Shown piece by piece: positions 21,169 to 32,293 of a stretch of DNA of 64,000 nucleotides. The DNA comes from Chaetoderma sp. LZ-2023a (lineage: Eukaryota; Mollusca; Caudofoveata; Chaetodermatida; Chaetodermatidae). The translations under genes were made by a program, and so were the position numbers. Position 1 is the first letter of the stretch, and every line of letters starts with the position of its first letter. The notes below the pieces were generated by a model that searched no databases, was not told where the DNA came from, and saw only the letters and a list, made by a program, of their open reading frames with translations. The stretch covers positions 102,862,028 to 102,926,027 of the forward strand of contig CM067370.1 in NCBI GenBank assembly GCA_034401795.1, read 5' to 3'.

Positions 21169-21528
21169 TTAACCCTTTAATGGTCAGGTTTGTCAAAAAC
21201 GACCTCTGCAGTGATCTTGAGAAATGTCCACGATTTACCACGAATAACTGGCTCGGTAACAGAGCCAGTCATTCCAGTGGTAAATTTTCAAAAACACTCT
21301 TGTTGCTCTGCTATTGGACACTGATTAAGCAGAAATTTGAATTTTCTTGACCATTACACTTTTGATGAATGTCCATTTGAAGGATAACAGAAATCTCTTT
21401 TTGTAAATTTTCGTTATAAATTTACAAAAATACTCTTTGGCTACAAAAAGCAAAATTTCCTTGAAAAGCATTTTAAAATAAATAGTCTAGTGAGCGTTTT
21501 AAAGCGCTGTTGACACAAGAGGGGTTAA
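21169..21528. repeat. family B foldback element, with extra inner palindrome
   Basis: It runs from TTAACCCTTTAA to GGGGTTAA. Left-arm motifs are gtcaaaaacgacctctgcag and gatcttgagaaatgtcca. The centre 'ctggctcggtaacagagcca' is palindromic. After the first return (cttgttgctctgctattgg), further inverted pieces at 21395-21460 (ttttgtaaattttcgttata) lengthen the copy to 360 bp. Confidence 0.7.
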
Positions 21529-22134
21529 ATATCAGATTTTCATACATTTTCTAGATAGAGAAAATCAACGAATTATTTCACTTTATACATTTTTTATTCA
21601 ACAATTTTACTGCCTTTTTCAGTTTTAGTTTTAATTAAAATTAGCAAATGTGCGACAAACGTAGCCACTGGCGTATAGCTGATTGTCTGGCACAGGATCT
21701 GAGCTTTTTGATTATATCTCGCGTGGTGAGCTGTTCTAACTCGTCAACAAGTTCTAATTCACGCGTCCTTATAGGTCGCTGGTTCTCTTCCGCTGTTCCC
21801 TCATAAGCATGCGCATCCATACACCCATTAGTTCATAGGAGCATTCCACTTCTGACATTCCAGATGGACAAATGGTTGCCCTATTGACATTCTTCTTCTT
21901 CATCGTAAGATCATCCGCGCCTGGATATCCTACAATAAAACAGAATACATTTTGCTTTATTAACTGATGTTAACGCTTTCAATAATAGATTAGGTGCAAA
22001 TATTGTCTAAAATTTGCCTCTTTAGCCCTTTGATTGGTCAAGATTGATAAAGAAAGTTCAAGTTTCTGCTTTGTGATTGTCAATTTGCAGTCCAAGAGAA
22101 TATCTTTTTGAAAATTGATCACTGGAATGTTCAG
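21529..22134. other. no gene recognised; family B fragment at its end
   Basis: AT-rich. 22020-22130 resembles one arm of family B (tttagccctttgattggtca ... ttgcagtccaagagaat) without the opposite arm. Confidence 0.45.
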
Positions 22135-22580
22135 CGATAATTGTATGTCTTTAGTATTTAATACACATGCTGTTGAATATTTTTGAAACTAATTTGACTG
22201 GGCGTAGTTGTTGTCTATTGCTGCAACAGCATCCATGCAAATTAGTTTCAAAATATTCAGCAGATAACCTGTATAGTTTCTGGAAATTGATAGTCAGGGA
22301 GTTCATGGATCGATCGATCCCAATACAAGCAAGGTGTGGGTGGAGCTAAGCTAGAGATGGGGTGAGGTGGGTTGGGTGGGCGGCATATCTAAAACTGGAA
22401 AGGTCCGTTGCACGAATTGTATGTCTTTACTATTTAATAAACATAGGCAGCAACAGCATCCAGTCAAATTAGTTTCAAAATATTCGGCAGCTTACCTGTA
22501 TAGTTTTCTGGAGAATTAGATCGATTGAGTTCAGGGCTCGGTCGATCCCAAGACGGGCAAAGCGTAGGCTGAGTTTGTCT
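22135..22580 (+). repeat. two adjoining family A copies
   Basis: The first copy (about 22135-22400) lacks the CRE-like half. It has both hairpin arms ('gttgaatatttttgaaacta' and 'caaattagtttcaaaatatt') and the full tail. At about 22412 a second, 5'-deleted copy begins with 'cacgaattgtatgtctttac' and AATAAACATAG, lacks the first arm, and continues to 22580. The head-to-tail arrangement suggests tandem duplication or insertion of one copy into the end of another. Confidence 0.75.
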
Positions 22581-22589
22581 CAACGGATT

Positions 22590-23540
22590 AAGCATTTGGT
22601 TTGCGGACTATAACTCCGCTACCGTTTAGCGGATCCCTTTGAAAATTCATAGGATGACTGGACTAGGTCTGAAGAAGAAAGTTACCGAAATCGCCGACGA
22701 TCCAAAATCCAATATGGTCGGTGGCTATCTTTAAAATTGTTTACGGACAATGTCTCCATTTCTGGACGATAACTCTGCTATAGTCTTTAAAAAAAGTAGG
22801 GAACTGGAAAAGGACCTAAAATTCAATTCGTGGTCCAGTCCTGACAACTTTTAGGAGATCCTCTTGGTATATTATTTTTCTAGATGCCAAGACAAACATG
22901 TTTGATTAAGTCGTATACACAGCCTTTCTTGTTGCTATAGTAGTGACATGCAAATTGCATTTTTAGTTAGGCCCAATCGATTTTTGTCGTATTTTGCATT
23001 ATTTTGAACTCCTAAATGTCTAATCGTTCTTTATATCACAAAATGACTAGGAATACATTTTTACAGGTACATGCACCACTGAAGATGAGAATTATGGGAG
23101 TTATGGAAATGAGGTCGTCTATCCATCCATTCGTCCATGCGTCTGTCTGCCTATCTGGTTTGATTGTGAAATGATAGTCCGGTAGCCAACTGGGATTTTT
23201 TACTGAACCTGGAAATTTCGTATATAGTTTTTCTTCTAATTCAGTTGTATAACTCATGGTGTCTTCTATCAAACTCCGGAAATTGTACCGTGGCGACCCT
23301 TGAGAGTTAGAGACTTTCAAGATGGCGTCCAAGATGGCAGCCATTTCATGTTTTCGGCCATAACTTCCTTCACATTAAATCTAGGATAATAATTTTTGTG
23401 TCTAGATATAGGTTTTAACGGTCAAGAAATCCATTGAAACAATTTATACGGTGGTTTGGGGATTACATAAGGGAATATTCAATGTGAGCACCGTTTCCTA
23501 GTTTTCCTTCATATTACATCTAGGATAATAATTATGTTAA
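22590..23540. repeat. dispersed repeat E (copy 1)
   Basis: Segments match 28130-28940. 'cgtttagcggatccctttga' and 'aaatccaatatg' (22615-22715) occur in the same orientation at 28830-28940. The part at 23320-23480 ('ttttcggccataacttcctt', 'caatttatacggt') is the inverse of 28290-28430. The family is typified by 'cggacgataactccgcta' and 'ccatcttggacgccatcttg' phrases. It is non-coding and of unknown class. Confidence 0.6.
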
Positions 23541-25465
23541 GGCCAGGTGAGCTTATGCCATGGCGACCGTCCATCATCCGTCCGTCCGTCGTCCATCAAC
23601 TTTTCCTTTAAACGACTTCTCAGGAACCACTTGGCCGATTTCAATTATATTTGGCAGGAAGCATCCTTACGGCATAGTGACCCAAGTGTGTTCAAAGGAA
23701 GCCGATCGGCCAATTTGGCCGGCGGTCATCTTGGATTTTGGCCGATTTTAGGAAACGTCTATAAAAATCTTCTCCAAAACTACTTAAGGGATTGATTCAA
23801 AGCTCATGGAATATCATCTAGGGTAACAGCTGAACCAAGTTTGTTCAAGGGAACTTGATAGGCCAAATATGTCGGCGGCCATCTTGGATGATCTAGTTTT
23901 CCTGAAAACGACTTCTTCTCCAGAAGGGATCGGGCCGAAATTTGGAAGATATAATTAAGGCATAAGGGCCATTATAGTTTATTCAAGAGAAGTTGATATG
24001 TAAAAAAATATGGCCGCCCTGCATCAATCAAAATGTAGCGCATTTAGCAGCCATTTTGAATTTTTATTATTTGATGGATTTTGAAGCTGAAATTGGTTTT
24101 ATATATGTTGTTGAGTATGCTGATTTCAACTTTGCCACTTTTGAAACTGTCGGATAAACGGTTTGGCGACCATCTTGGATCGTTTTCCCGCCGAAAATCC
24201 CATACTAAAGCAATGGGAAAATTAAAATGTATTCTCGAGAACCACTGGACTGATTTCCAGTATATTCCGTAGGGCATAGCGATACAAGTTTGTTCAAATC
24301 CGATCGGTCAATTTGGCTAGCGGCCATCTTGGATTTTGGCCTATTTTGAGAAATGTCTTTAAAAATCTCCGAAACGCTTGGGGCATCGATTCAAATCTCA
24401 TGAAATATGATCTAGGCGAAAAACTGAACCAAGTTTGTTCAATGGAATATGATTGGCCAGATAGCTTGGCGGCCATCTTGGATAACCTAGTTTTCGCGAA
24501 AATGACTTCTCCATAACCGCTGACCCGATCGAGCCGAAATTTGGCAGATATGATTAGGGACTAAGGGCCATTGAAGTTTGTTCAAGGGAAGTTGATACAT
24601 AAAAAACATGGCCGCCATCGACAAATCAAAATGTTGTGTTTGGCGGCCATATTTGATATTTTTATTTGATGGATATTTAAGCCAAAATTGGTTTTATATA
24701 GGTTTTTAAGTAATCTGATTTCATATTTGCAATTTTCCAAACTGTAGGATAAGCGATTTGTCGGCAATCTTGGATCCTTTTCCTATCAAAAACTCCCATA
24801 CTAAAGCAATGGGAAATTTAAAATCTCTTCTTCAGAACCACTGGTCCGATTTCAAGCATATTTGATAGGAGGCATCCTTAGGGAATAGGGATACAAATTT
24901 GTTCAAAGGAAGATGATTGCCCAATTTATCCCGCGGCCATCTTGGATTTTGGACGACTTTTAGAAACGTCTTTAAAAATCTCTGAAACTGCTTTGGGGAT
25001 CGATGCAGCCCTTATGAAATACGATCTAGGGCAAGAGCTGAACCAAGTTTGTTCGAGGGAACTTAATTTGCCAAATGGTTCGGTGACCATCTTGGATGAC
25101 CTAGTTTTCGCCAAAATGACTTCTCCAGAACTGCTGAACGGACCGGGCCGAAATTTGGCTGATATAATTAGGGCCGAAACGCCATTAGAATTTGTCCATG
25201 GAAAGTTGATATGTAAAAAAACATGTCCGTCATGAATTAATCAAAATATAACGTTTTTGGCGGACATCTTGTATTTTCTGCAAATTCCTGAGAAAAAAAC
25301 CAAACTTAGTTATTAACCACTGGGCCAATTTTAATAAAACTTGGTTAAACTTTCTTCACCGAAATTTGATTGCTAAATTTTTACAGTGGTCATCTCATTT
25401 TGTTCGGTTGTGCCAGTCGCCAATAGTTCCAGGTGAGCGACACGGGCCCCTTGGGCCTCTTGTTA
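23541..25465 (+). repeat. dispersed repeat array, ~605-bp units (copy 2, three units)
   Basis: It opens with 'ggccaggtgagcttatgcca' and ends with 'ggtgagcgacacgggcccct' and 'tgggcctcttg'. The unit marker 'agaaccactg' lies near 23627, 24239 and 24834; the half-unit marker 'acttctcc' lies near 23915, 24505 and 25120. Each unit carries 'ccatcttggat' in several places. It is the same family as 17077-18323, but with three units, so unit number varies between copies. Confidence 0.78.
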
Positions 25466-25689
25466 TTATTACTGTTCGAGGAATCCATGGACCCATTCAT
25501 AATGCCATTCCGAAATTACATCATAGGAAATCCAATATGGCAGCCAATAATGCTTGCCATTTTATGATGGCTCCCATTTATGCAAAAGCCTATGGTGATT
25601 TTGATATCTATAGCAATGTATTGCTGTGGGTACGGTACCCCTAACCATTTAATAAGCACTAACCGGAAAACAGTTTCCTCAGAATATTC

Positions 25690-27300
25690 GAGCATTGTGT
25701 ATACTGGAAATACTCCTTTTCATGACCAGTTGCTCAAGTGGAGTCAAAAGTCGATTTGATGACGGTTCTAGAAGAACATGATTGAAAATACCAGTGCATC
25801 TGTTTACAAACGAGGATGGAGTGAAGACAAGAATCGCTGATGACCAAATGGACAGAGAAGTCATCGGAGAAAAAATAAAATCGAGTAATGTATCAGTCCT
25901 ATCGATCCTTATGCTTAACATCGTGACAGAAAATATGGAACCTCTGCAGTCAATGTCCAGGATGCGATGCGAATAGGGATCGATCACATGAATGAGCTCG
26001 GTCAGAAATTCTCAGATGGCTTACATAAGACCTTTCGTAAAAAGTGCTTACCATGGTAGTAACAAGCATGCATCTATTGGAGACGCTAAAGTGTATTACA
26101 CAAACATCATTTACTCGAGAATGAGTCGACGGGAGACATGAGAGCAGGCAAATCGAAATTGTCGTTAGACAGTTTCAAGTTTCACTATACGCGAGGACAT
26201 CTCGTAACATTGTCGTCTCAATGATACATGGCTCGGCACTACTCTGGGTAATCCCTTGGCTTATTGATGGTAGAGTTGAGAACTATGCAACAAATATGAA
26301 ATACGTCATTGCAAAGAGATTGAAAATGGGGAATGTTTACCTATTATTCAATCTGTACAATGATCATAGTACAAAGAGCGTCATGGGACCACCACACAAA
26401 TAGTTCTGAGTGTCTGAAAATAAGAAGCAGCGAATAGACCTTGTAACCTTCTAACAAATGATAACTCAGTCGATGTATATACATGTAACCATAACCTAAG
26501 TTGGTTCTGATTGGAGAGTACGCTGCGCCAGTCGAGAGCGGCAATATGGGTATAGTAGCAATACGAACACATCTGGCAATAAGCAACGAAGATGCAGGTA
26601 ATATTCCTGCTCAGCAGATAGGGTCTAATGACGTGTGCCCGAACAGATGAGCGGCGTGAGATAACGGTTGTCTGGGATGACACGGATGATGTCTCTACCG
26701 CAAAGCAAATATGAAAGATCATGTGACTATAGAATGACCACTCACAAGCCAAGGAAAGACCAGTCATTAGCATCGCAAAACAGTAGAGAAATATGCATGC
26801 ATAGTTAACGAAATCATGCCAGACCCTGCGCTTATTGGATGTAGCACTGTAGTATGTTGCTATTGCAAGTGGACTGCTATAAATGTACTGCGAGCTGGCT
26901 CGCGCTCCCTGTAACTTCTTGGTAAGATGGACACTCAGATAGAATGTGTCATTGCGCAAGACACCGCATTCATGTCAGCTTTTTATATACACAGTTCTAG
27001 CGAGTCCATGTCAGAAACACGTTGGAATGATTAGGCATCCAAACAGAACACGGCTCTTCATCACCACCCGAACTGCACTGTCGTTCCTCCGACCAATCAG
27101 GCGGTTGGCAGAGAGTACTAAATGGCCAGATCACGAAGCCATTGTGTGAGGTACATATGAAGACAAAAGTCTAGCAGAACTGGATCCGGAATTGTATGGC
27201 TGGACAAAGGACATGATAATTGAAACACTCTGACCACATTCTCTTCCAGTTAACGCAGATCTGGCTCTGACGTCTACATGCATCTTACCAGGTGTGGGTG
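25690..27300 (+). pseudogene. decayed copy 1 of an uncharacterised invertebrate protein family (EADTR/DDTD type)
   Basis: Short plus-frame pieces in order resemble one large protein that I recall only as an uncharacterised, multicopy family in cnidarians and other invertebrates. At 25782-25976 it has PVHLFTNEDGVKTRIADDQM, then SILMLNIVTENMEPLQSM. At 26221-26403 it has GSALLWVIPWLIDGRVENYA and VYLLFNLYNDHSTKS. At 26640-26715 it has TDERREITVVWDDTDDVST, and at 27165-27260 ELDPELYGWTKDM with PHSLPVNADLAL. Stops and frameshifts separate the pieces. The second copy (41400-43240) has the same order of parts. The DDTD-type motif hints at a nuclease-like acidic site, but the function is unknown to me. 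Multicopy presence suggests mobile-element origin. Confidence 0.5.
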
Positions 27301-28129
27301 CAAGAGTGGAACTCCGTGCAGTACTCGTACTTGTAGCTGCATTGTGCATAACTTGAGGTATACAATATTCTGTACATGTGCTCACAGAAACAGACAACCT
27401 AGTTTCGTTTCTGGACTTCGTGAAACTAAGGAAAGTGTAGGGAGTGTAGAGGTGTAGAAAGTATGGTTGTATTATTTATGTGCTAGTGGACGCCATAAAA
27501 TATCAATGTAGTTTCTTTTCCATGCTTCATGGAACCAAATGAGTGTAGCCAGTGCATGATGTGCAGTAATATAGAAGTGTAGGAGTGTACGGAGACTGGC
27601 TTGGTTGGTTAGTTTAGCACTCGCATACACGACTTTAACAGCCATATTATATTTCCCATCATTATGAAATTCTGAATAGAAAGTTAGACCTAATAACAAC
27701 ACCTCAAACCTGTTCCGTGATCTCACATTGGTCGGAATAGAAATAATGGCAGCACTCTTATAAATCAGGTAGAAACCATATAATGAATGTGAAACAACTA
27801 TATCTTAAATCTAATTACATCGGCCCTATAGACTGCTGTTTACACAGATATATTGTTATAAATACAGTCAATCCAGTCCATAGCGACCACCAAATGTGCA
27901 ATCAAAAAGTGAGCAATAAGTACTGGCAGTCTTTTACTACAACTCAATTCCTGTACCAAATAACTTTTGGGGCGACTCCTCTTAAAGAACCACACACCTT
28001 TGGTCCTAGAAGCAGATGATTTCTACAGACAAGCTTCATTGTATATCATTTATGTTACCATTCGACTAGCTCGGTTGGTCTGGTAGCAACCATATTATAT
28101 ATTTGTCACTATTAAATTGTATAATACAT
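27301..28129. other. no gene recognised
   Basis: Non-coding as far as I can see. A weak duplicate phrase occurs near 27605-27655 and 28070-28105 ('ttggttggt...ccatattatat'). Confidence 0.4.
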
Positions 28130-28940
28130 TAACAACTTTATAGATGATTTAAATGGATGCCTCGACACTGAAATCCCACTAATGGACACCAGAATTATCA
28201 TCCTGGACTTAATATGAAGCAAATCAGAGCTCAAAATAGGAAACAGCGGCCATTATCGGTGGCCATATTGAATTTCCCCAGATGTAGTCTAATCCCCGAA
28301 CGACTGTATAAATTGTTTTAATGGATTGCTTGACACTTAAAACCCTATTTAGACACCTAAAGTAACATCCTATGTTTAATATTTAATGTAAAGGAAGTTA
28401 GGGCCGAAAACATGATATATTGTCATCTTGGACGCCATCTTGAATTTCTGAAAACGCTCAAGGTCCACCCAGTTAATTGTTAAAGGCGACACCCTTGGCT
28501 ATACAATTCAATCAAAAACTAAACCATATACAAGATTTCCAGGTTTTACCATAGGCTTACGTCTACGGGAATGCTATAGCTCTAACACATACACATTTGC
28601 TTAAAAGTCGGTGAATAAAAGAATTGACGTCTGACTATTTAAACCGTCATTTTCTTGGCAGCGTCAAACAAAAATTGACAGAACCGGAACACGAATCGAA
28701 AAAAGTGGATTTAACTGCTAGAATACTACTGTTTATTGCAAGCTTCAAAGGATTCTGCAACAGATCGGAGGAAGAAACCTATCGAAATCAGCAACCGGCG
28801 GTCATCTTGAAAATTGATATTCAGACAATAATTCCATTGGCGTTTAACGGATCGCTTTGAAACTTCATAGGGTAACTGGACTATGTCAGAGGTAGAAAAA
28901 ACTATCGAAATTGACGATGATACGAAATCCAATATGTTTG
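28130..28940. repeat. dispersed repeat E (copy 2)
   Basis: 28290-28430 ('aaccgactg/tataaattgttttaatgg', 'ggaagttagggccgaaaaca', 'catcttggacgccatcttg') is the inverse of 23320-23480. 28825-28935 ('cgtttaacggatcgctttga', 'ggtaactggactatgtc') matches 22615-22715 directly. The combination of direct and inverse matches suggests either a palindromic element or rearrangement after insertion. Confidence 0.6.
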
Positions 28941-28944
28941 ATAT

Positions 28945-29058
28945 TTAACCCTTTAACCCTTGAATCTGTTTTTAAAATTTCGATTTTTCATAGCAAACGG
29001 ACATTTCTCAAAACCACTGCAGAAGCCATTTTTGGCTGATATGAGTGTTAAAGGGTTA
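28945..29058. repeat. family B fragment, inverse orientation
   Basis: It starts with TTAACCCTTTAACCC and ends with GTTAAAGGGTTA. It contains 'ggacatttctcaaaaccact' and 'gcagaagccatttttggctg', which is the inverse of the left arm in other copies. Most of the palindrome is deleted. Confidence 0.65.
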
Positions 29059-29849
29059 CGGTGTTGATTCAATTAGAATAAGATTACTTCATCGCAGGAA
29101 GGGGCTCACCAAGTTATATTAATTATTTATAATAAAGTCCCTGGATGTCTTACCCATCCTGACTCTGACACAGCCGCCCTATTGACAACGCGCGAGTCCT
29201 ATTGTGCCTGTCGTAAAGTAGACAATATAACGTCACATTTGACATTTATGTCATACATAGGGTGGTTTCTGTACTTAACCGTCCAACTGCTGTGTTTTTG
29301 TAAACGCCATATTCAATGAGATCTCTGAACCTGCTAATTATTATTTTGAAAACAATTTGACTGAACGTTGTTGGTGACTAAGCTTACCTGGAAATGGGAA
29401 TTCCGGGTTCAGGGCATATAAACTAATTCCAACACGCGGAAAAGTGGTCGATACCTGGCCGAAAATGGGCGGTGCATAGCCGAAATTGGATCGCTATTAA
29501 TTTAATGTATTAATTAGTTATTCTAGTTACTTTACTACTATATAAAATTGTTATCATCCGTCATCTTGATGTATTCACTGTGTTATATTTGTATGTGATC
29601 AGAAGTCAAGAATATTTGCTCATTGAAATTATTGTCCTGCCCCAACGAGACAGGTGGATTGATTTAGTTGTGTCGCTACTGTCCTTTGACAATGCAGAGC
29701 CTAGTGCATTCCTTTGCTGACCCAAATAACGCAGCTTACGGGGCTGATACTTTCAATAATGGCCCGGTATCGGCCTAGTAAGCTGCATTATCAGGGGAGT
29801 GTCTCGGTCTTAAACCCCAGAGCACTGGACTCCATAGTATCACCACATG
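29059..29849. other. no gene; diverged family A-like remnant
   Basis: At 29335-29492 a diverged family A remnant is seen: 'attattttgaaaacaatttg', a short loop, 'gcttacctggaaat', 'catataaactaattccaaca' and 'gaaaatgggcggtgcatagc'. It has only one hairpin arm. The remainder has no recognisable feature. Confidence 0.55.
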
Positions 29850-29985
29850 CAGATGATTTATCACGCGTTCTCTTTACCTCTTACATCGTTGCAGCTCTAT
29901 CATTTGAGAATACCGGACAATATCAAAAGTAGAAGACATGGCACTACAGATGGAGTATGCAGATGAGGTTGAGTTCATTGGCGGA
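29850..29985 (+). pseudogene. fragment of non-LTR reverse transcriptase (family F LINE)
   Basis: RVLFTSYIVAALSFE, followed in another frame by MALQMEYADEVEFIG, matches VLFTCYLAAAL and PLEMEYADDVDVI of the minus-strand LINE copy at 37938-38880. YADE replaces the catalytic YADD. The fragment covers only the RT motif C neighbourhood. Confidence 0.5.
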
Positions 29986-31117
29986 TCTGGGGAAAGGGTG
30001 CAGTGGGTGTGCACCGACTGCACCCCTCCCTTCCCTATGCAGGTGCCTTTTAGCAACAAAAGATTTTATTTGCAACATAGTGACCAATTAAGCAGTAATG
30101 GAAGGGGTTGTGTGATTTGGGTCGGACCTTCATAGAGTTGACGTTGTTTTTCCCATAAATCATAAGCTTTTCAAAAATTGTGTGGACCTATAGTTACACT
30201 GTATTATGTATCGTGAGTCGTTCTGATCCACGTGTATGTTAATAGCTCAATGGTGGATCCAGAGAGCGCAACCACCACCCCCCACCCCTACACACACATA
30301 CACCATCCCGCCACCCGGGAGCCCCTCTCCACCAAAAGCACCACTACCACGAAGCATAGCTGAATCCGCACACACGCATATATATATATATACCATCTAA
30401 ATCTACAGAGGCCACGACAGGACCAGTATGCCCTTTCAACACATGCATATATTCTAGTAAGTTGTGTTCAACTGATATTACCTCCAGAAATACAGGCGTA
30501 CCAAACCGAGACCATGTAAATCTCAAAAACTTTTCTAGCAGAGGACCAATGTGCCCCTTCTTCCAAAGCGCCGACACATTAAAACTAAGATGTGAACGAA
30601 TATTACATACACAAATGCAAAAGACACACTGATGACATCTTAATTTTAGTCGTCTTCATTGGTACTAACCGATCCACCAACACCTACACATAATCCAGTA
30701 AGATTTCAACTGGTATTACTTCCAGTAATGCAGGGGCCACGCTGATGGCATCAAATTTCAGTAGGTTTGCAATTTATATACCTGACCGCTACAACGTGTT
30801 AGGCTGACTCTGCAGTTCAACATTGCTTCCAGACGTTCTGGACACTGCCGATTCGCAGCTCTCAAATTGCCAATGAAAGTATACGATGTTGAATGTTTCT
30901 CAATAACGGTATACAACTGTGACAGCTGGCCCTCTTGATCAAACGTTATGCTTCTCATCCCAAACATTTACAAGTCATCAAGAATCCGCGAGCCATCACG
31001 AATCACCGCTGGTCACGTAACATAATTACAAACTCGGCACATTACAAACTGCGCAACGCAATTCCACTATCTGAGAGAGTAGCGCAACAGAGAAGGAACC
31101 TGATTGCAGCTGAAACA
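29986..31117. repeat. no gene; local ~240-bp tandem duplication and short AT array
   Basis: Phrases near 30430-30500 ('tattctagtaagttgtgttc', 'tattacctccagaaatacag') recur near 30680-30745 ('ataatccagtaagatttcaa', 'tattacttccagtaatgcag'), showing a ~240-bp imperfect tandem duplication. A short AT run lies at 30380-30392. No coding feature is recognised. Confidence 0.5.
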
Positions 31118-31512
31118 ATGAAGGAATCCAGTTTTAGCTACGCATCGTCCATCTCTAGCTAAGCCACACCCTCATCTTCCCGTGTTGGGATTGATCGATC
31201 CCTGCACTCCATGAAATTCAATTTCCAGACAACTAGGCATATACAGGTAAGCTGTTAAATATTTTGAAACTAATTTGACTGGGTGTTGTTGCTGCCTATG
31301 ACAACAATATCGCTCGGTTAAATTAGTTTCAAAATATTCAACAGAATATTTATTATATAGCAAAACAAAACAATCCGGAAAACTTGATAAACTTAACGAA
31401 TCGTTCATGACGGATTTAATCACGCCATTCATGACATAATTGTTTATGACGCCAGCCTTCATGTGACGTAGTTGATTATGACGTCATATGATTGATTGAT
31501 AGCCTGGACTCA
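31118..31512 (-). repeat. family A element, full length, minus orientation
   Basis: Ends are 'aatgaaggaatccagtttta' and 'agcctggactcatc'. The order is reversed relative to 693-1082: tail (gctaagccacacc), 'gggattgatcgatccc', 'atacaggtaagctgttaaat', hairpin arms (aatattttgaaactaatttg / aaattagtttcaaaatattc), AATATTTATT, then CRE-like 'attatgacgtcatatgattg'. The hairpin loop segment is partly diverged. Confidence 0.85.
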
Positions 31513-32293
31513 TCTATTGTCCACTCCGTCCAGACGCTCATCATCATTCAAGTGACAGCATCGGTCTAACGTAAATCTTGGGGGATTTCTTTTCACGGGA
31601 ACAAAGAATAATGTAATTATTATAAGCTTTGTGTATTAAGCCTATTTGATTATTTATTTATACATGTTTAACATGGCTTTCTTGCTTTTTCATTGTTTTG
31701 TCTTCTAAAGACTGACGATATTGTGGTATAGACTATAATAGTAACGATAACGATGGGGGAACTTCAAGATAGAAATTGTCTATTTGTGACATTTAGGAGT
31801 ACTGCGACAGGGAATGTGTTAATGATGTTATGCAATCCACTGTCGAGTACAAGACATACACTTTGTCGCGGAGTAAGATTGCATTAACAGTTTGTATGCG
31901 TCTCTCAGTATTGATTTGCTATAGATAAAGGGCCTTTGTCAACAAAATCATGTAGGATTCAACACATGTCACAGACATCTGCTCATCTATATATTGGCCA
32001 TGAACAAACTAGCATTGCGATTAAGCTTATAATGCATTATAATTATATTTTGTAAATGAATGGGTTAACACTGGCGTGATTACCCAGCGTCGTTACATAG
32101 CACGAGATTAATTTAATATGAGTTATTAGGTCTACGCTTTAACCTGTTATTGAATGTTAATTGAAATGCTAACAAAGTGCACATACTGTACATGTTTTTT
32201 CTCATTGGAAATTGTTTACAGTGTGCAGACTTCATTACGACATATACCATGTAATCTTGACAGCACTCATTTTGTTTCTTTCTTATTTACTTA
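31513..32293. other. no gene recognised
   Basis: AT-rich sequence with no coding signal. It ends in the TA dinucleotide (32292-32293) duplicated by the Tc1-like insertion. Confidence 0.45.
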
